Source of the DNA: Bacteroidales bacterium
Lineage (GTDB): Bacteria; Bacteroidota; Bacteroidia; Bacteroidales; UBA932
Direction: 5' to 3'
DNA length: 64,000 nucleotides
NCBI GenBank assembly: GCA_017454335.1
Contig: JAFTDE010000006.1
Coordinates: 62,001-126,000 of the forward strand
The position numbers were made by a program, and so were the translations under genes. The first letter of the stretch is position 1. Each line of letters opens with the position of its first letter. Below, piece after piece: positions 16,613 through 25,117 of this stretch. The notes beneath the pieces were generated by a model. It did no database searches, was not told the origin of the DNA, and saw only the letters and a list, made by a program, of their open reading frames with translations.

Positions 16613-17758
16613 ATGAAACGTTTCTTTATTTTTCTCGCTCTCGCGGCCGTGTGCGCCGCATCCTGCACGAAGAATGAGATTGCTCCCATCGCGAGGGACA
16701 ATGCCATTACCTTCATGCCTGCCAACTATGCCCAGACTAGGGTGAGCGGTTCCGTGTTCCCTACGACCGAAACCTTCAGCACCTACGCCTGGACCGCCGG
16801 TACCACCGGTGAGTACTTCATCAACAACGAGACCGTCTCTTACGACGCCTCCGGTGCCACCCCGATCTGGAAGACCGCCACGACCTACTACTGGCCGGCC
16901 AACCAGCCCGTCGATTTCTTCAGCTACTATCCGACCGGATTCGCCGGAATCACCGTCGGCAAGGAGCAGATCTCTTTCACCAACAACTTCGCCGATGATG
17001 CCAAGCAGCTGGATATCATGTACGCCGACAAGGTTGTCAAGCGTACCGGAAACGGCGACGGCAGCGATGTCGTGGACGGTGTCAACAACTACACCGGTGT
17101 CCCGACCTTCTTCCGTCACGCCGGAGCCAAGATCCGTTGCAACCTGGTTGCCGGTACCATGGAGACCCTCGCCGCCGACAGCACCAAGACCCGCTGGGAA
17201 ATCACCGTCACGGGTATCACCCTCAACGGCATCTACACCAGCGGTTCCGCTACGCTGAACCTCTCCGACACCACCTCCACCGCCTTCGGTATCGTTCCCT
17301 GGACCGCCCCGACCGACACGAACGGATACAAGGTCTGGACGAACGACGGCACTGTCTGCGATCCTGCCACCGATCCCAAGTTCGCCGACTTCAGCCACTA
17401 CGTGCTGACCACCACCGGACAGTCCCAGGAGAACGTCATCCCCGAGATGTTCGTTCTGCCTCAGACCCTCGTCGCCGGCCAGCAGAAGGTCCGGATCACC
17501 TTCGACGTGAAGACCTATATCACTCCGAAGGGCCTCGCCGAGTTCCTGTCCACCTCGCAGACGGGTGTTGTCGCAACGGCTGACCTGACCAGCCTTGCCA
17601 TCCCGGCCTGGCAGATGAACCAGTCCACGCTGTACACCCTCATTCTCAACCCGACCGGCAGCTATGTGCCGAAGCCGATCTACTGGGATCCGGCCATCGC
17701 CGACTGGGATACCACCACGAACGAGAGCGGAAACGTCTATTTCAACCTGAACCTGTAG
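16613..17758 (+). CDS. Fimbrillin family lipoprotein, array member 7
   Basis: 381 residues. The signal peptide is MKRFFIFLALAAVCAASC (Cys18), then ITFMPANYAQTRVSGSV. Hallmarks are YYWPANQPVDFFSYYPTG, VPTFFRHAGAKIRCNLV, FVLPQTLVAGQ and C-terminal IYWDPAIADW, with Trp replacing the usual Phe. It follows member 6 by 21 bases and is itself followed by copy D of the 35-bp repeat. It is the last gene with standard fimbrillin length before the larger lipoproteins and so may be the adaptor to the tip; this is inference from order only. Confidence 0.86.
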   Translation: MKRFFIFLALAAVCAASCTKNEIAPIARDNAITFMPANYAQTRVSGSVFPTTETFSTYAWTAGTTGEYFINNETVSYDASGATPIWKTATTYYWPANQPVDFFSYYPTGFAGITVGKEQISFTNNFADDAKQLDIMYADKVVKRTGNGDGSDVVDGVNNYTGVPTFFRHAGAKIRCNLVAGTMETLAADSTKTRWEITVTGITLNGIYTSGSATLNLSDTTSTAFGIVPWTAPTDTNGYKVWTNDGTVCDPATDPKFADFSHYVLTTTGQSQENVIPEMFVLPQTLVAGQQKVRITFDVKTYITPKGLAEFLSTSQTGVVATADLTSLAIPAWQMNQSTLYTLILNPTGSYVPKPIYWDPAIADWDTTTNESGNVYFNLNL

Positions 17759-17778
17759 GCTCGGTTGTTGCAGTAACA

Positions 17779-17813
17779 GGCCCGGGGCGGCTGACCCTGC
17801 CCCGGGTCACCAA
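17779..17813 (+). repeat. Intercistronic 35-bp hairpin repeat, copy D
   Basis: Same core as copies A-C with GGCCC at the start, which gives the longest form of the main stem (CCCGGGGC/GCCCCGGG). It lies 18 bases before the ATG of the next lipoprotein gene. Confidence 0.85.
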
Positions 17814-17831
17814 GAAAAAATTGAGAAGAAT

Positions 17832-19349
17832 ATGAACAACAGGCCGATCCTGACATACGGAATTACGCTGGCGACCGCACTTGCGGCCTTCGCTCTGGTC
17901 GCGGTACTGCCCGGGTGCAAGCGGACCGACCCCGTGCCCCTGCACGGCGAAAACGCCATCGTTTTCTCGCCCAGCATCACTGCGACCCGCGCCCTGATGA
18001 ACTCGGATGGCCTGGATCACAACGGCGTGATGTTGCGCGTCTACGATTATCTGACCGGATACGAAGGGCAGATTGACGGCGTGACGCATGCGGCAACGGA
18101 CACGGTCCAGTATTTCTCGGACGAAATCATCTACGACAGCGGCGCCGCCTGGCGCTGGCGCTACAACAGCGGGAACGAATATCCCTGGACCCGGAAAGGG
18201 CGTCACAGCTTCTTCGGCTGGCTGATCTATGATGCCGGATCGACGCAGCAGCAGGGCGGCACCATCGGTGCTACCGAGGTGTTCGGCGGCTGGTCGCCTG
18301 TGCTGGGTGCCAACCGGATCCTTTCGCTGCCGGCGGTCACGTTCACGACGGAGACGCCCCAGTTCGATTTCTCCTATTCCAATGTCGTCACCCGCGATGT
18401 CGAGAGCAGCTCGTTCAATCCTGCCGAAAAGGTGGATATCCACCTGAGCCACCTGTTCTCCGCGATCAGCATGACCTTCCAGAATGCGGCCGATATTCCG
18501 GTGACGATCAACTCCATCACCATTCCGGCCTTTCCGAACCTGGGCAGCGCGACGGTCAACTACCGCGACGGTGCGGTTACCTATGCCGATCCGGTTCCCG
18601 GGGCTACGCCGTTCTTCGATGCCTACAAGCTGGCCCGCACGACGCTGCAGACCGGAGACATGTACAACATTTTCAACGGCCGGCAGAACGATACGACCTA
18701 TTACCTGACCTGGCCGGCGCCGGAAAGGATCATCTCGCCGTCCACGCAGATCGATGAAATCGACGAGATTCCGATCTATGCCGGAACCGACTCCCTGATC
18801 CATGTAGACTATACCATCGCCGGGGATGTCCAGTCCGGCAAGGCCAAGTTCCCTGCCATCAGCCTGGCCCCGGGCAAGAAGCACCATATCAACATCCTGT
18901 TCACCAACAAGGTCATCAACGTTACTTCAACCGTGCTGGATTGGGATTTCAACGATTTGACCCTGAACTTCCTCAGCGACGCCGTCACGACGCAGGCGAA
19001 CGTGGGACGACTGAACGTCGACCCGACATCCTGCGATTTCAACGGATCGGCCAAGACGGCGCGCATGACGACGGGTACGGGTATCAAGTGCAGGATGCAT
19101 GTCCTGACCCCGCTCGGAGCCACGCTGGTGATCAGCATGATCGGAGATACGGATTATTTCAAAGTGACCCCTTCGGTGACGACCATCGACGCGAACGAAT
19201 TTGTGTTCTATGTCGGTGCGTCGGATGCGCCTACCGGTGGTGTGGACCGCACCATCCATCTCTCATTCACCGTGATCCTGCCGGACGGGCGGGAAGTCAA
19301 CGCGGATTCGGAATTGATCGATGACAACTACGCATTTATCAGACAGTAG
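17832..19349 (+). CDS. Large fimbrillin-like lipoprotein
   Basis: 505 residues with a lipoprotein signal peptide (Cys29, VAVLPGC). The N-terminal half resembles fimbrillins (ENAIVFSPSITATRALM, WRYNSGNEYPWTRKGRHSFFGWL, VDIHLSHLFSAISMTFQNA). It lacks the FDPAVxxW terminus; instead VLDWDFNDLTLNF occurs near residue 375 and is followed by about 125 further residues, an extra beta-rich domain. That layout suits a minor or adaptor subunit with a binding domain at its end rather than a stalk subunit. Four bases separate it from the next gene. No ligand can be named. Confidence 0.72.
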   Translation: MNNRPILTYGITLATALAAFALVAVLPGCKRTDPVPLHGENAIVFSPSITATRALMNSDGLDHNGVMLRVYDYLTGYEGQIDGVTHAATDTVQYFSDEIIYDSGAAWRWRYNSGNEYPWTRKGRHSFFGWLIYDAGSTQQQGGTIGATEVFGGWSPVLGANRILSLPAVTFTTETPQFDFSYSNVVTRDVESSSFNPAEKVDIHLSHLFSAISMTFQNAADIPVTINSITIPAFPNLGSATVNYRDGAVTYADPVPGATPFFDAYKLARTTLQTGDMYNIFNGRQNDTTYYLTWPAPERIISPSTQIDEIDEIPIYAGTDSLIHVDYTIAGDVQSGKAKFPAISLAPGKKHHINILFTNKVINVTSTVLDWDFNDLTLNFLSDAVTTQANVGRLNVDPTSCDFNGSAKTARMTTGTGIKCRMHVLTPLGATLVISMIGDTDYFKVTPSVTTIDANEFVFYVGASDAPTGGVDRTIHLSFTVILPDGREVNADSELIDDNYAFIRQ

Positions 19350-19353
19350 GACG

Positions 19354-21753
19354 ATGAAAAGAACAGCAATCTACATATTGATGGCCCTGGTGCTTCCCTT
19401 CGTTTCGTGCCAGAAGGATCTGGTTCCGGATCCCGGTCAGGAACAGGATCTCGAGGGCATCGTCCTGACGATGAAGTGCCAGGAACCCGATCTCTCCAGC
19501 CGTGCCGGAACGCACGGAACGAAGCCCGGCATCGCGGCCTGGAACGAAAACAAGCTCCGGGTTCTCGATATCTATTTCTATCGGGACGGGGCTACCGGAT
19601 CCAATGCTGTCAAGCATGTCCGTCATCTGTCCGGTGCGGACAACAGCGTCACCGTCCCGGTCAACGTGACGGATGTCGATATCGAGAACATCGCACCCCG
19701 CGCCGTGACCAACCACTTCATCGTGTATGTGCTGGCGAACTATCCGGACACGACCGAGTTGAACAACCTCACGAACACGTCGCTCACGCACCTGAAGGAA
19801 CTGTCCCTGAATACGGATTTCGTAAGCAACCACCTGCAGAATTCCTTCGTGATGGACGGCGAGATCCAGGCCTCCATCGAGAGCCGCACCCGCCGCCTGG
19901 TGGCACGCGCCGAAGTGATGCTGAAGCGGGTCGCCGCCAAGATCACGGTCCATATCAACATTCCGGATACCATCGCAGTCCAGCACGTAATCGTAGCCGG
20001 GGAAGACACGGCAATCGTGACCGAACATTGGAAACCGGCTCTCAATGAAATGAAGGTCTATCTGGTGAACGGTGTGCGGAATGCGGTCGTCGGTGCGACG
20101 CCGCTCGACAATCCGACGTATTTCACGTACCGGAACAACATGCTGACCTTCTCGCGCAGTTCGGCACCCGAGGATGCGGCGTACGTATGGGTCTGCGATC
20201 CGATGTACATGTATCCCCAGCACTGGGAATTCGGATCCGAAACGCCGCCGGAGATGGAGCCGACCCTGAAACTCCAGCTGCCCTGGACCCGTGTCCCCGA
20301 AAACGGGCTGGCTGAGGTCAAGAAGCAGTTCTACTACAAGATCCTCGTTCCGAATGACGCGCGCGGCGGAGACTACCTGCGGTCTTTCGTGCGGAACAAC
20401 TGGTACAAGTTCAAGATCGACATCGGCATCCTGGGCAGCGAGACCGATGAGGCCTCCATCGACCTGTCCGGCCACTACTACGTCGAGGAATGGCAGGACA
20501 AGGAAGTCGTCATCAAGCATGCCGAAATCGGTCATGCCCGTTACCTGTCGGTCGAGCAGGATTCGCTCGTGCTGAGCAACGAAAACAGCGTCCAAGTGCT
20601 CTATACCTCCAGCCACCCGGTGGTCCTGAAGGACATCGTCGTGACCAAACCGTACTATGGCAACGCCAATACCTATACGGACGGGACGGGATCGCTGGCT
20701 GTCCTCACGGACAACGCCGGGACCTACTATACGGCCGGAATGAAGTACGTCCAATATGATTCCACGGCACGGGCAGACCGCAACAGCGGCCAGGACTGGA
20801 TCAAGATCGAAGGTACGCATGTGGTTTTCTCGCATACGCTGGACAATGAGATCACCTCGAGCAGTTTCGACACCTCACCGTACACCATTTCGTTCACGGT
20901 CATTCAGAAGGACCAGCGGAACGATGCCAATACGGCATACCAGCACCGGGTGACCATCGTGCAGAAACCGGCCATCTATATCACCCGGGCGCAGTCGAAC
21001 GGCAAGGCTTTCGTGAACAATTCCACGTCCACAAGCGGAATCACGGACAATAGCGGAAACAACATCGGCAGCGTCGTCAATCCTTCCGGCGTGAACGGCA
21101 GCGGAGACAACAACAACCAGAACCAGTACACCATTTATCTGTCCGTTCTCCCGGCAACCTCGCCGTATATGATCGGAGATCCCCGGACGGATGGATCGAC
21201 TGCCATTGTCACGACCCTGGACAACCTGAATTCCGCCGCAAATTACCGGCCGACGGCCGACAGTACCCAGCGTGTCATCGCGCCGGTCGTCAAGATCGCA
21301 TCGTCCTATGGCAAGACCAACGCGCTTTGGTATGAGAATGCCCAGACGCGCTGTGCGGCCTATCAGGAGAATGGTTATCCGGCCGGACGCTGGCGCCTGC
21401 CGACCGCTGCGGAAATCGAGTTCTTCGTCACGCTCTCTGAACAAGGTGTTATCCCCAGCCTTTTCTCTCCGGGAAGCGGTACGCTTACAAGCGGCTGGAC
21501 TACGACGTACTATTATTCTTACTACTGGGCCGGGGGCAACCAGGCCTATCACGGCGAAGGTTTCTCGGACATGACCGGCCGTACACACGAAGACTGGAAC
21601 AACCAGAGTTACAGTTATACGCAGCGTTTCGGGAACAGGGATTATTCCCACCATTCTGTCTATACCCGATGCGTGTATGATGTCTGGTACTGGGGCGATG
21701 GACAGGATACCGAGCACATGACCAGCTGGGGTGGATTCCAGACGACGAAATAA
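19354..21753 (+). CDS. Fimbrial tip-like lipoprotein with FISUMP/FGE-like C-terminus
   Basis: 799 residues from the ATG at 19354 (an ATG at 19321 lies inside the previous gene). Lipobox Cys19 (PFVSC). The N-terminal ~370 residues look like Mfa2/fimbrillin-type domains (LRVLDIYFYRDG, YYVEEWQDKEVVIKHAEI). The final ~130 residues (GRWRLPTAAEIEFFVTLSEQ, then YWAGGN and SVYTRCVYDVWYWG) resemble the lectin-like FISUMP or formylglycine-enzyme fold found at the ends of Bacteroidales pilus tip proteins. It is probably an adhesive tip protein. The domain name is from remembered patterns, so moderate certainty. Confidence 0.68.
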   Translation: MKRTAIYILMALVLPFVSCQKDLVPDPGQEQDLEGIVLTMKCQEPDLSSRAGTHGTKPGIAAWNENKLRVLDIYFYRDGATGSNAVKHVRHLSGADNSVTVPVNVTDVDIENIAPRAVTNHFIVYVLANYPDTTELNNLTNTSLTHLKELSLNTDFVSNHLQNSFVMDGEIQASIESRTRRLVARAEVMLKRVAAKITVHINIPDTIAVQHVIVAGEDTAIVTEHWKPALNEMKVYLVNGVRNAVVGATPLDNPTYFTYRNNMLTFSRSSAPEDAAYVWVCDPMYMYPQHWEFGSETPPEMEPTLKLQLPWTRVPENGLAEVKKQFYYKILVPNDARGGDYLRSFVRNNWYKFKIDIGILGSETDEASIDLSGHYYVEEWQDKEVVIKHAEIGHARYLSVEQDSLVLSNENSVQVLYTSSHPVVLKDIVVTKPYYGNANTYTDGTGSLAVLTDNAGTYYTAGMKYVQYDSTARADRNSGQDWIKIEGTHVVFSHTLDNEITSSSFDTSPYTISFTVIQKDQRNDANTAYQHRVTIVQKPAIYITRAQSNGKAFVNNSTSTSGITDNSGNNIGSVVNPSGVNGSGDNNNQNQYTIYLSVLPATSPYMIGDPRTDGSTAIVTTLDNLNSAANYRPTADSTQRVIAPVVKIASSYGKTNALWYENAQTRCAAYQENGYPAGRWRLPTAAEIEFFVTLSEQGVIPSLFSPGSGTLTSGWTTTYYYSYYWAGGNQAYHGEGFSDMTGRTHEDWNNQSYSYTQRFGNRDYSHHSVYTRCVYDVWYWGDGQDTEHMTSWGGFQTTK

Positions 21754-21765
21754 AGGAGGACAGCG

Positions 21766-24675
21766 ATGAAAAAGATATTCTGCATACTTTCGATGCTGCT
21801 GACCTTGTTCGCCTGCAAGGTCGTCGAACCCGCATTCCCGGGCCAGGAAGACGATGAGGACGGTCCGCAGGGACGTGTCACCATCCAATTCGCCGTGGAT
21901 GCGCCGATCGCAACGCTCGAGGCAAAGGCGCTGTCGGAGAAACCGACGGATATCGAGAACCTGTATGTCGCCGTATTCGGCAGCTCGGGCTACCTCAAGG
22001 AGTATGTCCAGGCGGAACCGATCCAGCAGGCCCAGGAAAACGGAGTTCCGTACACCTACAGCGTCTCGCTGGCCCTCAGCGAGAACAGCCGGCGTATCGT
22101 CCACTTCATCGCCAACGGACCGAATCCCGCAGACGTGCCTTTCGACCAGGTGACCAGCATCATCCCGAACATGCTGAGCACGGCCGGCAAGGGCTGCTAC
22201 TGGCAGACCGTCACACTACCGGGCATCAAGGCCAAACGGAACAGCGACGGGCTGTTCGTGGACAAATACGGGAGGGTCATTACGAATACCAACGAGCAGC
22301 AATACGTCGTGTCCGACGAGACGCAGGCGGCGCTGGACAACATCCGCCTGATCCGCAATTTCTCGAAAATCGAAGTGCTGGATACGGCTGCGACGGCGAA
22401 CTTCACCCTGTACTCTTTCACGGCGGTGAACACCCCGACGGCCGGATCCCTGGCGCCCTACTATTCCGGCGGATTCGTGGAGGATTACCAGACCTTGAGC
22501 TATGCCGCCCTGCGGGATTCGCTGCATTATCCGGGACGTCTGCCCCTGACGGCGACGTTCAACACCACGATTCCTACGGAGTCGGATTTCCTGAACAAGA
22601 CGAACGGCGTCAAGGGCAAGGACGACTATGTGTACCTGTACGAGCGCCCCGCCCCGAACGACCAGCAGTCGCCGACATTCGTAATCATGTACGGCCACTA
22701 CACGGACCCCGAGGACCATACGATGGACGGGGACTATTATTATAAAGTTGACCTGATGGAGGATGGCGAGTATTACCCGCTGTATCGCAACTTCAAGTAC
22801 AAGATCGACATCCGGCGCATCCTCAAACCGGGAGCGGACACCCCGGAAGATGCCGCGAACTCTGTGGGTAGCGGCGATGTGTCCGGCGCGGCCGAGACGC
22901 AGAACCTGACGGATATCTCCGACGGCCAGAGCCGAATCCAGGTGGACCGGATGTCGGAGACGCTGATCCACCAGTACACAGGCAACGACTCGCTGATCCT
23001 GAAATACAAGTTCTATCCGGACATTACGCGATATGACAACCCCGGAGACAAGGAGCCCCGCCATGACAATTCGCTCTTCAGCGGATCATCCGGCGTGACC
23101 ATCACGAAGGAAAACGGGACCGTCATCACGAACTTCGATGTGGACGCTGCGGACGATCCGACCGACGGATTCCGCCGGATCCGGATCCAGACGACGGAAC
23201 CGACGTCCGCAACCCAGTCGGAATACCTTACGATATCCGGTACTGTCGACGGAAGAACCCTGTACCGTAAGGTGCGCCTGTCGTTGCTCAGCAAGCAGAC
23301 CCTGTATGTGGACTGCCAGTACCACCATGTGCTGGGCCTGGCCGGCCAGGCGCAGAATGTGGACATCAGCCTCCCGACGAACTTGCCGGAATCCATGTTC
23401 CCGCTGGTCTTCCAGATCGAGTCCGATGCGCTCAGCCTGACCCCGAACAATGCTGTCGCGGACAACAACCTGCCGGTTGAGGCGGGCGCTACGATCAAGC
23501 CGGGTGCAAGCGGAACATCCTTCTATTATCTGAAGACCCTTTCGTACAATAAATACACGAATCTGCCGACCTCGACCCACGACGGCTATGTCGTGTTCAC
23601 GACGTATTTCCTGACCAACAAGCCGGAGAATGCTGCCACGGTCTATGTGGCGAACAAATTCTTCAATACGGGCCAGGACAGCTTCTCGAACTACGAGATC
23701 AAGCACTTCCTGAACGGCAAGTTCGACGGCGGCGTCCAGTATGCCAGCGACAAACTGGTGACGTTGAAGTTCCATATCGAGACACGTGCGGAAGAGGGCA
23801 ATGTTCTGCCTGACCGGGTTTACCTGACGATGGTCGGACTGCGTCCCGCCAACAACAGCGGCCTTGTCCAGGAGAACGGGCGGTATTACTTCGAGCCGTC
23901 CACCTCGGTGAACGGCAATGGAGACATGCTGTGTGACGCTGCGGGCAATGTGACCATCTACCTGCGTACCACGGTGGATGACGGAGCCGTGTCCGTAGCG
24001 CTGTCCGCCGCGGAATACGAGAACGCTTCGGTGGTCAACACGCCGATCACCAGCATCAGCCTGAACAAGACCAGCACGACGATCGGTATTGTTAACGGCG
24101 TGGCCGGATCGGAAACGTTGACGGCATCCTATCAGCCTAATAATGCAACGCAGCCGACCATTGAGTGGTCCAGCTCCGACACAACGGTTGCCAAGGTGAA
24201 CCAGAGTGGCGTTGTCACCGCAGTCGCTAAGGGTACTGCTACCATTACTGCCACTGTGGGCCCGTACTCCGCAAGCTGCGCGGTGACGGTACACAAGTAC
24301 GGGAAGATAATATACACGACGACAAGTTCAACTATCTCGGGAACCGGATCACAAACACTTTCTAATCAGACTCCGGTATCGGTTACGCTGAATGTTCGAA
24401 ATAGGAATAATCAAAATTATGTGGAGTTGAATAGGAATACTACAAACATCAGTGTCTCTGCGGGAGGAAAGACCTTGACAGAAATCGTCCTCAGGCTCAA
24501 TAACAATGCAGCTGGAAATGTTTCCTGTGTGGGGACATATACGAATAATGGAGGATCGAATAATAACTATTCGGGTACTTGGACCGGTCAGTCAACGCAA
24601 ATTTCCTTCACCCAGAATAATTCAACTACTAGGCTTCAGCTTAAGAGTATAGAGGTGACATATCTTGATGAGTAA
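21766..24675 (+). CDS. Large adhesin-like fimbrial lipoprotein with Big_2 domain
   Basis: 969 residues. Lipobox Cys17 (TLFAC) follows a short signal peptide. Residues ~30-350 resemble fimbrial tip proteins (ENLYVAVFGSSGYLKEYV, RNFKYKIDIRRILKP). Residues ~400-680 form further beta-rich domains. Residues ~761-845 are a bacterial Ig-like Big_2 domain (TSISLNKTSTTI, WSSSDTTVAKVNQSGVVTAV, KGTATITATVG). Residues ~846-969 are Asn/Ser/Thr-rich and end LQLKSIEVTYL. DNA for this last part is visibly more AT-rich than the rest of the operon, suggesting an exchanged adhesive domain. It is the last gene of the operon; a terminator follows. Confidence 0.72.
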   Translation: MKKIFCILSMLLTLFACKVVEPAFPGQEDDEDGPQGRVTIQFAVDAPIATLEAKALSEKPTDIENLYVAVFGSSGYLKEYVQAEPIQQAQENGVPYTYSVSLALSENSRRIVHFIANGPNPADVPFDQVTSIIPNMLSTAGKGCYWQTVTLPGIKAKRNSDGLFVDKYGRVITNTNEQQYVVSDETQAALDNIRLIRNFSKIEVLDTAATANFTLYSFTAVNTPTAGSLAPYYSGGFVEDYQTLSYAALRDSLHYPGRLPLTATFNTTIPTESDFLNKTNGVKGKDDYVYLYERPAPNDQQSPTFVIMYGHYTDPEDHTMDGDYYYKVDLMEDGEYYPLYRNFKYKIDIRRILKPGADTPEDAANSVGSGDVSGAAETQNLTDISDGQSRIQVDRMSETLIHQYTGNDSLILKYKFYPDITRYDNPGDKEPRHDNSLFSGSSGVTITKENGTVITNFDVDAADDPTDGFRRIRIQTTEPTSATQSEYLTISGTVDGRTLYRKVRLSLLSKQTLYVDCQYHHVLGLAGQAQNVDISLPTNLPESMFPLVFQIESDALSLTPNNAVADNNLPVEAGATIKPGASGTSFYYLKTLSYNKYTNLPTSTHDGYVVFTTYFLTNKPENAATVYVANKFFNTGQDSFSNYEIKHFLNGKFDGGVQYASDKLVTLKFHIETRAEEGNVLPDRVYLTMVGLRPANNSGLVQENGRYYFEPSTSVNGNGDMLCDAAGNVTIYLRTTVDDGAVSVALSAAEYENASVVNTPITSISLNKTSTTIGIVNGVAGSETLTASYQPNNATQPTIEWSSSDTTVAKVNQSGVVTAVAKGTATITATVGPYSASCAVTVHKYGKIIYTTTSSTISGTGSQTLSNQTPVSVTLNVRNRNNQNYVELNRNTTNISVSAGGKTLTEIVLRLNNNAAGNVSCVGTYTNNGGSNNNYSGTWTGQSTQISFTQNNSTTRLQLKSIEVTYLDE

Positions 24676-24715
24676 GATACCCCAATAGTTTCTTTCTCCA
24701 CGTTTAAACACGAAC

Positions 24716-24756
24716 CCGGGGCGGAGCCACGACGGCTCCGCCCTGTTTGTTTTTGT
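24716..24756 (+). terminator. Intrinsic terminator of fimbrial operon 1
   Basis: GGGCGGAGCC (24719-24728) pairs perfectly with GGCTCCGCCC (24734-24743) around a 5-base loop, followed by TGTTTGTTTTTGTT. Confidence 0.85.
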
Positions 24757-24960
24757 TCCCTGTTTCCCTTTCCTCGCCCCGCTTCCCTTTCTTCGCCTCA
24801 TTTCCTTTTCCCTCGCCTGACTCGTCCGACCTCGACGAAGACAAAGCGCAGCCGGTCGGTCCTCTTCGGAGTCGCCCTGGAGTTCAATGTTGATGAAAGA
24901 ATCTTATGTCTTTTAGCGATACTTATCCCGGCCCTCGTGTTGGAAGTCAGACGGATAAGT

Positions 24961-25050
24961 GTGCTTACCCTTCCTTTACAGCGATAGGGTAGGCACGAAA
25001 ACCCCGGGAAAACGTGCTTACCCTGCGGATGCCAGGGTAGGGTAAGCACG
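24961..25050. repeat. Two GTGCTTACCCT palindromes
   Basis: Unit 1 (24961-24996) begins GTGCTTACCCT and ends AGGGTAGGCAC. Unit 2 (25013-25050) begins CGTGCTTACCCT and ends GGGTAAGCACG, with a perfect 11-bp outer stem. They lie between convergent genes. Confidence 0.75.
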
Positions 25051-25117
25051 GTGCCCTGTTGTCGCACATGATCCGGTGGGGGAAAACGGCCGGGAGCACA
25101 GACTGCCCGCGCCTCTT

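Larger units (their letters stand above)
24676..25117. other. Intergenic region with terminator and paired palindromes
   Basis: No gene is visible in these 442 bases. The interval contains the operon terminator (24716-24756), a pyrimidine-rich stretch (24760-24830), an 8-base inverted pair ACTTATCC/GGATAAGT (24920-24960), and two related palindromes (24961-24996 and 25013-25050). Confidence 0.7.

Noticed and set aside
11728..17813. The 35-bp repeats as intrinsic terminators
   Set aside because: They have strong stems but are followed by A-rich sequence (ACCAAGAAAA) and not by a T-run, and the downstream genes have no promoter of their own that I can see.
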